Source: Spiroplasma endosymbiont of Crioceris asparagi
GTDB lineage: Bacteria; Bacillota_I; Bacilli_A; Mycoplasmatales; Mycoplasmataceae
Assembly: GCF_964020035.1 (NCBI RefSeq)
Contig: NZ_OZ026475.1
Coordinates: 558,001 to 622,000 of the forward strand
DNA length: 64,000 nt
Reading direction: 5' to 3'
This document shows, in pieces, positions 1 to 10,893 of the stretch. Position numbers and translations under genes: made by a program. The notes beneath the pieces are model-generated. The model saw nothing but the letters and a program-made list of their open reading frames with translations, was not told the DNA's origin and made no database searches. Position 1 is the first letter of the stretch, and each line of letters starts with the position of its first letter.

Positions 1-740
<740 letters not shown>

Positions 741-787
741 TTATAAAATAAGAAATAAAAATCTTATTTGTTTTTTAAATGACTATT

Positions 788-1639
788 TTATAATTCAAAA
801 AAATCAATAAATATTGCATCTAAAATTTTTTCAATTCTTTTAAGTTTTATTTTGTGTCAATATTTGACTTTAGTTTTTTGTTTTAAATCTAAAACATTTC
901 AATAAAAATCTCATAACTCTTTATAATTATTTAAAATTTTTTCATTCATTTTATTAAAAATTTCATAATTAATTTTTTCAAAATTTTTAGGCTTTACAAT
1001 AAATATACCTTCTTTAGATTTAAGGTTAATTTCTTCGAAAACTAGGTTAATATTATTTTCGTCAAAGATGGCATTATTAAAAATATTTTTATGTAAAAAA
1101 TATTGATTTTTTAATAAATTAATAAAACGTGAATCAACACCTTTTTCTACACTTATTAATTCTTGGAAAGAATTTAAAAATGATGGTAATAACATTAAAT
1201 TTAATAATACAAAAACAACAGACTCTCATATTTTATTATCAATTAAATCTTTTGTTGATCATTGCATCATAAATGCAGTTAACATATTAATTAAAATTGA
1301 CATAGCGATAAATCAAAATGATGTAATATCGACATTTCTTTTTAAATTAATTTCTGCATCTTTAAAATTAACAACTAAATTAAATACTTGTATTTTGTAA
1401 TAATAAAGTGATCTTGATAACCAATTTGATAATGTAAATTTAATTAAAAAATAAACTCCTAGTGTAACAATTGTATAAGATACTCATTTTTCTTTATGCG
1501 AAAATGCAGTTAAACTAATAAATAATCCCAAAATTAAAATAAATAAAATAATATCTAAACAATGAATAAAATATAATCATTTAATGTGTTTAAAATATTT
1601 TTTAACAATGTTTTCTTTTTCTTTCAAATACTTTTTCAT
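788..1639 (-). CDS. Four-helix membrane protein of unknown function
   Basis: Reads as 283 residues from ATG at 1639 to TAA at 788, with several TGA-Trp codons (HIKW, FYW). The first 150 residues contain four hydrophobic stretches at about 18-42, 46-66, 100-122 and 130-150. The remaining 130 residues are charged and probably cytoplasmic. I do not recognise a family. It lies about 100 nt upstream of eno in the same direction, separated from it by an AT-rich gap that must hold the eno promoter. No signal peptide cleavage motif or lipobox is seen. Confidence 0.7.
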
Positions 1640-1683
1640 AAAAACTCCAACTTTAATAATCATTATATTACAAATTTAATAAT

Positions 1684-1709
1684 AAAAAAAAGCAGAAGTC
1701 TGCTTTTTT
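1684..1709. terminator. Rho-independent terminator of the giant repeat gene
   Basis: An A-rich/T-rich hairpin with core AGCAGA/TCTGCT flanked by A7 and T6. It lies 17 nt beyond the stop of the giant gene and in front of the membrane protein. It is symmetrical enough to work in both directions. Confidence 0.8.
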
Positions 1710-1725
1710 ATAAAGTGTTAATTTT

Positions 1726-4700
1726 TTACTCACTTAATGTTCCAGAAATAGTTTTTTCTCCAACAATTGTGTATCCTTTATTAGCACTCAATTGAAGAGT
1801 TCACGTGTCTCCTTCAATTGAATAACTTATTTTAAGTGAATCTTTATATTGTTTTATAATATATTCAAATGTTTCTCCTAAATAATCCATTTTATCTTGA
1901 TCATTATAGCTTCATTTTTCTACTAGTGGTAAATTTGATCATTTTTGATCTATCAATTCAGTTGCGAATTTTTTAACTTCGTCTGAGTTAATATTATTAA
2001 TTTTGAAATTTACTTTTCCACTAACTTTTTTATTGTATATTGCTTCTTTAGATTGTATTTCACCACCATCAACAATATTTCCCCATCGTGGATCTGCATA
2101 ACCAACATAATTTCCGTCACTATCAATTTTTAAATCTTCAATTTCTATTGTTGACTCACCAATGCCAGCTTTAATTAAAGAATCATGGATTGCTTTTTTA
2201 GCTTCTTTAATTGAACCATATGTTTTTCCTGCAGTTTCTTCGTCAATTATTTTTTGAATGTCTTTAATGTTATAGTGAACACGACCATCGACAGTTGTTT
2301 TTCCTTTTAATGATCCATCATCATCTAATTTATATCCAGGTTTGGCAACAGCTTTTCCTGTATATGTTGCAACATCATCATTAACAGTAATAGTTACAGT
2401 AATAGTTACTACATCATTATCAACAGCTTCAATTGCTTTTTCCGCATCATCTTCTGTTTTAAATCCTCTGTCTGCAAGTGCTTTATCAATGTCTGATTGA
2501 ATATCTTTAGTATGAATTAATTTCCTATCATCAATTGTTACATTACCACTTAGTTGACCAGTGCCATCAAGTGTGAATCCTTTTTGAGCAACGGCTGTTC
2601 CGGTGTATGTTCCATCTTTATTAACAGTTACAGTAATTTTTACTTTATCTTTGTCAACAGCTTCAATTGCTTTTTTAGCATCTGCTGGATTGTCAAATGT
2701 TTTTCCATTAATTGCTTTATTAATATCTGCTTGTACTTCTACGGTTGAAATATGTGTATTTGGATCAATTGTTACTTTTCCTTTTAATACACCATCACCA
2801 TCAAGTGCATAGTTACCTATAGCAACGGCTTTTCCGGTGTATGTTCCATTTTCATTAACTTTTACAGTAATTTTTACTTCATTACTATCAACCGCTTGAA
2901 TTGTAGTTGTAGCTTCAGCTGATGTTTTAAATGTTTTTCCATTAATTGCTTTATTAATATCTGCTTGTACATCTACAGTTGAAATGTGAGTTTTTGGATC
3001 AATTGTTACTTTTCCGCTTAACTGACCATTACCCTCAAGTATAAATTCAGGTTTTGCAGTTACTGTTCCGGTGTATGTTCCATCATCATTAACAGTTACA
3101 GTAATTATTGCTTTATCATTATCAACCGCTTGAATTGCAGTTGTAGCTTCAGCTGATGTTTTAAATGTTTTTCCATTAACTGCATCGTTAATGTCTTTTT
3201 GTACATTTGCAGTTTTAACAGAAGGTTTTTTGTTTAATATTACTTTTCCTGTTATTGATTGATTATGAGTAATTATATATCCTGGTTTTGCAGTTGCTGC
3301 TCCGGTTATATTACCATCATTATCAATTTTTAAATCAAATGTTGCAGCAACATTGTTGGAAAAATCTTTCATAATAGCACTTTGAGCGGCTGCGCCAGAA
3401 TTAAATTTATTATTATTCTTTGCTATTCATTCATCAATAAATTTTTTTATTTGTTCAAAATCAACAGTTATAGCTTGTGTAATATTTACACGACCACTTA
3501 ATTGATTACCATCATCAAGTGTATAACCATCATTTGCCTTTGCTGTTCCAGAATATGATCCATCTTCTTTAACAGCTACAGTAATTTTAACTTCTGTAGT
3601 ATCTACTCCCTCAATAACTTTTTTAACTTCATCAGATGAATAGAATGTTTTTCCAGCAAGAGCTGCATCAATGTCTTTTTTAACTTTATTAATACTAATA
3701 TGATTTGAATCATCAATTGCGTTTGCTACTGAGAAAGTAAGTGTTGTATCTTTACTTACTTTATATTTTTTGTCATCAAAACTAATTGTAATATCTGCAG
3801 TAGTTTTAGTTTCAGCATTTTGAGTTGCTGTAACAGTAATTATATTTTTTCCATCTTTTTTAAGACTTGTTACTATTTTAGATTCAACAGTTGATTGTAA
3901 ATCTACTGATTTAATTTTTTGAATTTTTTGAATTGAAACAATAGTGTCTTTTACACCTTGAGTAATATCTTCTCTAGTGTCAATATTTACTGTACCATGC
4001 ACTTGATTACCATCAATAAGATTATAATGATCTTTTGCAGTTGCAGTTGCAGTAAATGATTTTCCATCTTTATCAAATATTACATCACTAATTGTAACTT
4101 CTGTAGTATCTGCCCCAACGATTGCTGCTATTGCAGCATCTTTAGAATCAAATTTTTGATCTTTAACTGCTGAATCAACTTTTGCTTGAACATCTGCAAT
4201 GTGAACAATTGTTCTTGTATCAATTGCGTTTGCTACTGAGAAAGTAAGTTGAACTTTAGATTCATCAACTTTATATTTAGTTTTATCAAAACTAATTGTA
4301 ATATCTGCAGTAGTATCAGTTGATTTATTTTGAGTTGCATTAACAGTAATTATATTTTTTCCATCTTTTTTAAGACTTGTTACTATTTTAGATTCAGCTG
4401 TTTTTTGTAAATCTTTTAATTGAATTTGTTGAATTTGTTGAATTGAAGCAATAGTGTCTTTTACACCTTGAGTAATATCTTCTCTAGTGTCAATATTTAC
4501 TTTACCATGTAAGTCAGGACCATCAACAAGATTATAATGATCTTTTGCAGTTGCAGTTGCAGTATAATTTCCGTCATTGTCAAATGTTACATTACTAATT
4601 GTAACTTCTTGAGTATCTGCACCAATGATTGCTGCACTAGCTTTTTCTTGAGAATCAAATGTTTGATTTTTAACTGCTGAATCAACTTTTGCTTGAACAT

Positions 4701-6609
4701 CTGCAATGTGAACAATTGTTCTTGTATCAATTGCGTTTGCTACTGAGAAAGTAAGTTGAACTTTAGATTCATCAACTTTATATTTTTTGACATCAAAAGT
4801 AATTTCAATATCTGCAGTAGTGTTAATTTTTGAATCTTGAGTTGCTGTAACAGTAATTTCACCTTTAACAACTTTACTTATTTTTTCATCAACTGTTTTT
4901 TGTAATTGGTCTTTTGTAACACCATTAATTGTGTTAATTGCTGCTATAGTATCTTGAACGTCTTTAGTAATATCTGTTCTAGTGTCAATATTTACTTTAC
5001 CTTGTAGTTTATCACCACCATCAATAACAAAATTTGGTTTTGCTTCTACTTTAGCAGTATAATTTCCGCCTTTGTCAAATGTTACATTACTAATTGTAAC
5101 TCTTGCAGAATCAACGGCTTCAATAGTTGTTCTAGCTTCTGCTTCACTATTAAATGTATTTTTTGTTTTATTGTAAACTTCTTTTTGAATATCTGTTAAT
5201 TGAATTCTTGTTCTTGTGTCAATTGCGTTTACTACTGAGAAATTAAGTGCTTTTGCTGTGTCTTTGTTAATTATATATTTTTTGTCATCATAAGTAATTG
5301 TAATATCTGCAGTAGTGTTAGTTGTAGCATTTTGTTTTGCTGTAACGGTAATTTTATTTTGGTTATCTATATCTTTTAGACTTGCTGCTATTTTTGTTTC
5401 AACAGTTGATTGTAAATTTTCTAATCGAATTTGTTGAATTGTTTTAATTGCTGTTATAGTTTCATTTACACCTGAAGTAATATTTTCTCTATTGTCAATT
5501 AAAACTTTACCGTGTAGATCATGACCATCAAGTGTATATCCTGATTTTGCAGTTGCAGTTGCAGTATAGTATCCTTTGTCATCAATATTTTTAACAACAA
5601 TTGTTACTTTGTCATTGTCAACGTTTTGAATTGCTTGTTTAGCTAATTCGTTTGATTTATATGTTTGATCTTTTACTACTTTATCAACATCTTTTTGAAT
5701 TTTTTCAATTTTGATGTGTTCTGTTGCATCAATTGCATTTTCAACTGAGAAAGTAAGTGAAACACTAGGATCAACTTTATATATTTTTTCATCATAAGTA
5801 ATTGTAATATCTGCAGTAGTGTTAGTTGTAGCATTTTGTTTTGCTGTAACGGTAATTTTATTTTGGTTATCTTCATCTTTTAGACTTGGTGCTATTTTAG
5901 ACTCAACAGTTGATTGTAAATTATCTGGTGAAACATTATTAATTTTGTTAATTTCTTTTATAGTGTCTTTTACACCTTGAGTAATATTTTCTCTAGTATC
6001 AATATTTATTGAATCACCAAAATCGTATGTTGGAGATCCATCAATTGTGAATCCATTATCAGCTGTTGCTGTTACACTATATTTTTTTGAATTATCATCA
6101 ATATTGGCACTAGTAATTTTATATCCCTTACCATGAATACCTTTTATTTTATTCAACGCATCATCGTGTGATGAAAATAGTTGTTTTGCAACTTCATCAA
6201 CTTTATTTTTAATTGTTGTTCTTGCAATATTTATATCTTCTTTTTTAACTTTATTTTGCACAATAAATTCAAGTTGTGTTCCCGGTTTTACTGTATAACC
6301 AGATTTTAAATTTAATTTAATTCATGCATCTGGCATAATTTCAATTGGTTTAATTGATAAATCTGCTTCTTTTGAAAGAAGATTACCAACTCCATCTTTT
6401 GATATTATATCTTGAATTGCTTCATTTGGTCTGTTAGGATAAATAATTAAATTGTTATCTTTTTTAACATTTTCAATAAACTGATTAACTTCATTTGTTA
6501 TATCTTTTTCGTTTGAACCTTTTTTTGTAAAAGCTGTCATACCAACTGTTGTGGCTGTTACAACCCCAATAAATCCAATTAAACTTAATAATGTTAATAA
6601 TTTTTTCAT
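1726..6609 (-). CDS. Giant modular exported repeat protein, 1627 aa, no lipobox Cys
   Basis: One continuous frame when TGA is Trp. The start has an AGGAG site. An N-terminal signal helix (MKKLLTLLSLIGFIGVVTA) is followed by a head domain shared with the neighbour at 7355-10372 (both have VNxFxxNxK, LSIKxxxMxxDAW, PGTQLxFI). However, the lipobox Cys of the neighbour is absent, so this protein is either secreted or kept by an uncleaved helix. Residues about 208-1046 alternate two modules five times: B (about 90 aa, NTTADITITYD and TFSVxNAID signatures) and A (about 78 aa, IQKDVD...YTGTVTAKxGYxLDG signature). About six further A modules follow to residue 1545, then a degenerate tail. Repeating alpha-helix plus beta-hairpin modules suggest a long surface stalk, adhesin or shield; function is inferred only. 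Confidence 0.9.
3472..5988 (-). repeat. Five B+A supermodules (about 507 bp each) inside the giant gene
   Basis: Type B and type A protein modules alternate B1-A1-B2-A2-B3-A3-B4-A4-B5-A5. At DNA level the A3/B4 and A4/B5 boundaries keep a perfect match of over 100 bp at about 4165-4278 and 4672-4785. The offset is 507 bp, exactly one B+A supermodule of 169 codons. This shows recent duplication or gene conversion of whole supermodules. Confidence 0.85.
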
Positions 6610-6699
6610 ACAAAATACTCCTAATTTGTTTATATTATATTACTCTTTTTTAGTGCTAAATGCAATAGGTTTATCAAAGATGTTTACTTACTTTATAAA

Positions 6700-6730
6700 C
6701 CAAAAAAACACTCTTATGTGTTTGATTTTT
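6700..6730. terminator. Terminator after the 136-aa lipoprotein
   Basis: AAACAC/GTGTTT stem with a 6-nt loop, flanked by A and T runs. It starts at the stop codon of the 6729-7139 lipoprotein and precedes the giant gene start. Confidence 0.65.
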
Positions 6731-7139
6731 ATTTAAATATGTTACTTATTGTAAATTTTAGTAAATTAGTATGTTCAACTTTATAACCTTGATTTACAGT
6801 CAAAGTAACGATAACTCCTTTGGGATTTTTTTTAGTGTCTTCTTTTTGAATTGATGATATAGTTAATTCCTTTGAAAGATCAGAACTAAGCATTTTAGTT
6901 AGTTTTTCTTTCAGTTCAGAAGATGAACTCATTTTTTGAATTTTATTTTCGGGAGCTAAAAAAAATTTTTTTGCTTCATCAATAAACTCATTAAGTGCTC
7001 TTTCATCAATTACAACAATATCATTCTTATGTTTATCTGAACTAGATTTACCATGCCCACAAGATACAAGAAAACTAGAACTGCTAGTAGCAATTCCAAT
7101 AAGTCCGATTGCACCAAACAAACTTAAAATTTTTTTCAT
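6729..7139 (-). CDS. Small lipoprotein, 136 aa
   Basis: The signal peptide MKKILSLFGAIGLIGIATSS is followed by a lipobox (FLVSCGHG), so the mature protein should be diacylated at Cys and held on the outer face of the membrane. The ATG at 7139 is preceded by AGGAG. The mature region of about 108 residues has an N-terminal helical part (FIDEAKKFF) and a C-terminal beta part (VIVTLTVNQGYKVEHTNLLKF). The beta part resembles the head domain of the two giant neighbours (GYTVKPGTQLEF, GYMVRPGTQLDF). It therefore looks like a stand-alone head domain without the repeat stalk. It lies between the two giant genes with its own terminator and a probable promoter at 7278-7306. Confidence 0.85.
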   Translation of the reverse strand: MKKILSLFGAIGLIGIATSSSSFLVSCGHGKSSSDKHKNDIVVIDERALNEFIDEAKKFFLAPENKIQKMSSSSELKEKLTKMLSSDLSKELTISSIQKEDTKKNPKGVIVTLTVNQGYKVEHTNLLKFTISNIFK

Positions 7140-7252
7140 ATTTTCTCCTAAATATTAATTATATGATTTATATTTTATTAATATATTTAAATGTTTATAA
7201 AATAAAAAATTTAATAAAAACTTACTGTTTTACAGTTTTAGATACTAAAATT

Positions 7253-7310
7253 TATTTTTTGTAAACATTTCATAGATATTATATATTGAAAATTAAAAAA
7301 AATATGAAAA
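7253..7310 (-). promoter_or_regulatory. Probable promoter, copy 1 of a conserved upstream block
   Basis: On the minus strand TTCATA and TATAAT (7278-7283) are spaced by 17 nt. The block of about 58 bp is closely matched by 10819-10876, in front of the next lipoprotein gene. Conservation of both boxes and the downstream ATGAAATGTTTA supports a promoter, with a leader of about 130 nt. Confidence 0.45.
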
Positions 7311-7354
7311 ATTTAATTTCATATTTAAAAATTTAATTTTTTCTACTTTAGATT

Positions 7355-10300
7355 TTATATAAAACTTCCGGCCATAGTTGTTAAATTATCTAGTGTATAC
7401 CCTTCTTTTGCTTTAAAATCTAAAGTTCAAGTTGCTTTACTTTCATTAATATGCATTACAATATCTATGCTTTTTTCATATTCTTCCTGAACTGAGGCAA
7501 TAGCCATTGAAAAACCAACAATAATTCCTGTTCTCATATTTTTATCATTTCAGTTTCCCATATTTTTAAATCTATTAGCTATTTTTTGAACTTTTTCCCT
7601 TACTTCATTACCATCAATATGGGTGGTGGTGTCAAGGTGAACTTTTCCAGAAATTGAGTTACCCCCTTCAAGTGTGTAGCCTGATTTAGCAGTGACAGTT
7701 GCTTTATAACTACCATCAGCTTTAACTTCGTTTACAACAATTGTTACTTTATTATCGTCAACACTTTGAATTGCAGATTTAACTCCATCAACTGAAGTAT
7801 AAGTTTTACCATCTACTTCTTTATCGACATCTTTTTGAATATCTGAAATATTAATATGGGTGGTGGTGTCAAGGTGAACTTTTCCAGAAATTGAGTTACC
7901 CCCTTCAAGTGTATATCCTGATTTAGCAGAAACTGTTCCGGTATAACTACCATCAGCTTTAACTTCATTTACAACAATTGCTACTTTGTTATTGTCGACA
8001 CTTTGAATTGCAGATTTAACTCCATCAACTGAAGTATAGGTTACACCATCAACTTTTTTATCAACATCTTTTTGAATTTGGGAAATGTTGATGTGAGTGG
8101 TGGTGTCAAGGTGAACTTTTCCAGAGATTGAACTACCACCATCAAGTGTGTAGCCTGATTTGGCGGTGACAGTTCCGGTATAACTACCATCAGCTTTAAC
8201 TTCATTTACAACAATTGTTACTTTGTCATTGTCGACACTTTGAATTGCAGATTTAACTCCATCAACTGAAGTGTAGGTTACACCATCAACTTTTTTATCA
8301 ATATCTTTTTGAATATCTGAAATGTTGATGTGAGTGGTAGTGTCAAGGTGAACTTTTCCAGAGATTGAACTACCACCATCAAGTGTGTAGCCTGATTTGG
8401 CAGAAACTGCTCCGGTATAACTACCATCAGCTTTAACTTCATTTACAACAATTGTTACTTTGTCATTGTCGACACTTTGAATTGCAGATTTAATATCATT
8501 AACTGAAGTATAGGTTACACCATCAACTTTTTTATCAACATCTTTTTGAATTTGGGAAATGTTGATGTGAGTGGTGGTGTCAAGGTGAACTTTTCCAGAG
8601 ATTGAACTACCACCATCAAGTGTGTAGCCTGATTTGGCGGTGACAGTTCCGGTATAAATACCATCAGCTTTAACTTCATTTACAACAATTGTTACTTTGT
8701 CATTGTCGACACTTTGAATTGCAGATTTAACTCCATCAACTGAAGTGTAGGTTACACCATCAACTTTTTTATCAATATCTTTTTGAATTTGGGAAATGTT
8801 GATGTGAGTGGTGGTGTCAAGGTGAACTTTTCCAGAAATTAAACTACCACCATCAAGTGTGTAGCCTGATTTGGCGGTGACAGTTCCGGTATAACTACCA
8901 TCAGCTTTAACTTCATTTACAACAATTGTTACTTTGTCATTGTCGACACTTTGAATTGCAGATTTAACTCCATCAACTGAAGTGTAGGTTACACCATCAA
9001 CTTTTTTATCAATATCTTTTTGAATATCTGAAATGTTGATGTGAGTGGTAGTGTCAAGGTGAACTTTTCCAGAGATTGAACTACCACCATCAAGTGTGTA
9101 GCCTGATTTGGCAGAAACTGCTCCGGTATAACTACCATCAGCTTTAACTTCATTTACAACAATTGTTACTTTGTCATTGTCGACACTTTGAATTGCAGAT
9201 TTAATATCATTAACTGAAGTATAGGTTTTGTCTTTTGTTTTTTTATCAATATCTTTTTGAATATCTGAAATGCTGATGTGAGTTGTGGTGTCAAGGTAGA
9301 CTTTTCCAGAAATTGAATTACCGCCATCAAGTGTGTATCCCAATTTGGCAGAAACTGTTCCGGTATAACTACCGTCGGCTTCAATTTTACTTACAACAAT
9401 TTTTACTTTATTATCATCAACACTTTCAATTGCGGATTTAACTTTTGCAACTGAAGTATATGTTTTGTCTTTTGTCTTTTTATCAATATCTTTTTGAATA
9501 TCTGAAATGGTGATATGGATAGAGGTATCAAGGTGAACTTTTCCAGAGATTGAGTTACCACCATCAATTGTATATCCTGGTTCTGCAGTAACAGTTCCAC
9601 TATAAACACCATCTTCTTTAACTTCGTTTACAACGATAATTAATTTATCACTATCAACAATTTCAATTGAAGATTTTACTGAAGCAACCGAATTATAGGT
9701 TTTGCCCTTCACTTTTTCATTAACATCTTTTTGAATTTGGGAAATGTTGATGTGAGTTGTTGCATCAATTTTAATAGATCCAGAAATTATAACTTTTAAT
9801 TCTCCATCAATAGTAAACCAATTTGTTGCATTAATGGTTGCGCGATATGATTTTAGATCTGGTGATATTTCTACTGAATTTTTTTGCACTTTTCATCCAT
9901 TACCACTTTTACTTTCTATTGCTTTTATTGCAAAATCTTTATTTTTAAAATTTGTTTTAGGGTTAGCAACTTCATCTAAATCTTTTTTAATTAAAGATTT
10001 TTTGATATTTTTTAAAACATCCAAAGCGATAAAGTCTAATTGTGTTCCTGGTCTTACCATGTAACCATCTTTTAATTTTATTTCGATTCATGCATCTTTT
10101 GGCAACATTTTAACTTGTTTTATTGATAAATTTGCTGGCTTTAAAATAAATTGAGATTGAAAATTTAAAATTTTTTTTAACTTTTCATCGCTATCTTTTG
10201 TTGTTGAATTTAAAGCTTTGGCATTCTTAACAAAATTATTTACATCTTCTGTTACATCTTTATTTTTACTGACTTTTGATTTTTCATTTCCACAAGAAAC

Positions 10301-10372
10301 AATATTTGCCGTTACAGCAGATGTTATTCCAACAAATCCCAATAAACTTAATAAGGTTAATAATTTTTTCAT
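7355..10372 (-). CDS. Large tandem-repeat lipoprotein, 1005 aa
   Basis: The ATG at 10372 follows a strong AAGGGGG site. The signal peptide with lipobox (TANIVSCGNEK) predicts a membrane-anchored surface lipoprotein. Residues about 30-200 form the head shared with the 1627-aa neighbour. Residues 207-917 are nine tandem copies of a 79-residue module (consensus pieces HINISDIQKDIDKK, KSAIQSVDNDKVTIVVNEV, YTGTVTAKSGYTLDGG, SISGKVHLDTTT). The tail is a degenerate copy. Each module predicts one helix followed by beta strands, giving an extended rod. Copies 3-8 are almost identical, so copy number is probably unstable. No enzymatic motif is seen. Likely role, by inference: adhesion or surface shielding with size variation. 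Confidence 0.92.
7622..9754 (-). repeat. Nine tandem 237-bp repeats with a 711-bp higher-order unit
   Basis: The motif gtgtcaaggtg recurs at 8103, 8340, 8577 and 8814, giving a period of 237 bp (79 codons). On top of this, variants recur every third copy: cagaaactgctcc occurs at 8401 and 9112, exactly 711 bp apart, and the SVNDIK/GAVSAK variants mark copies 3 and 6. A three-copy block was therefore duplicated as a unit. Outer copies (1, 2 and 9) are more diverged than the central ones. Confidence 0.95.
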
Positions 10373-10882
10373 AAAACCCCCTTTTATTGTTAAATAAATT
10401 GTTATTTTATTTGCAAATTATTTAAAGCTTTACAAAAACCTAAATATACAAACTTTTGAATTAATAAAAATTAAAATTTTATTATTTTGTTTTTAGATAT
10501 TTAATAATTAGTTAAAGACAATTTTGTTTTTTGCCAATTATTTAATTAATATATTTAAATTAATATTAGAAATAACTTTTAGCATTAACTCTACAGTTTC
10601 TTATTTATTTAATTTACTATTGCGAAAATACTTAAAATACAAGTAATGGAAGTTAACTCCAAAAGATTGAACATGTTAAACAAAAATAATATTTTTATTT
10701 TACCCATATTAATAACATAATTTTTTTATTATTTTTTAGTTAATAAATTTTATATTGAGAATATTTGAAAAATAGAATTTTAATTAAGTTAATTATACTG
10801 CTATTTTTTGAATATTAAAATTTTATTTACATAAACATTTCATTCATATTATATATTTAAAAATAAAAAATATGAAATAAAA
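10373..10882. other. 510-bp AT-rich intergenic region
   Basis: No credible reading frame with a ribosome site is seen on either strand. The region holds the promoter-like block at 10819-10876 and then a leader of about 450 nt before the 1005-aa lipoprotein. No stable hairpin other than the typA terminator is evident by eye. Confidence 0.6.
10819..10876 (-). promoter_or_regulatory. Probable promoter, copy 2 of the conserved block
   Basis: Minus-strand TTCATA (10871-10876) and TATAAT (10848-10853) have 17-nt spacing and align with 7253-7310. The -35 overlaps the typA terminator stem. If real, the lipoprotein mRNA has a leader near 460 nt. Confidence 0.4.
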
Positions 10883-10893
10883 CTATTTCATAT
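10861..10893 (-). terminator. typA terminator
   Basis: A 10-bp stem ATATGAAATA/TATTTCATAT with a 4-nt loop overlaps the typA stop codon and is followed on the minus strand by a T-rich run. Confidence 0.7.

Noticed and set aside
2554-2812. Plus-strand frames inside the giant repeat gene
   Set aside because: Shadows of the repeat pattern on the opposite strand, with no start signals.
7622-9754. CRISPR-like array
   Set aside because: Units are 237 bp, fully coding and in frame, with no short repeat-spacer pattern and no cas genes.
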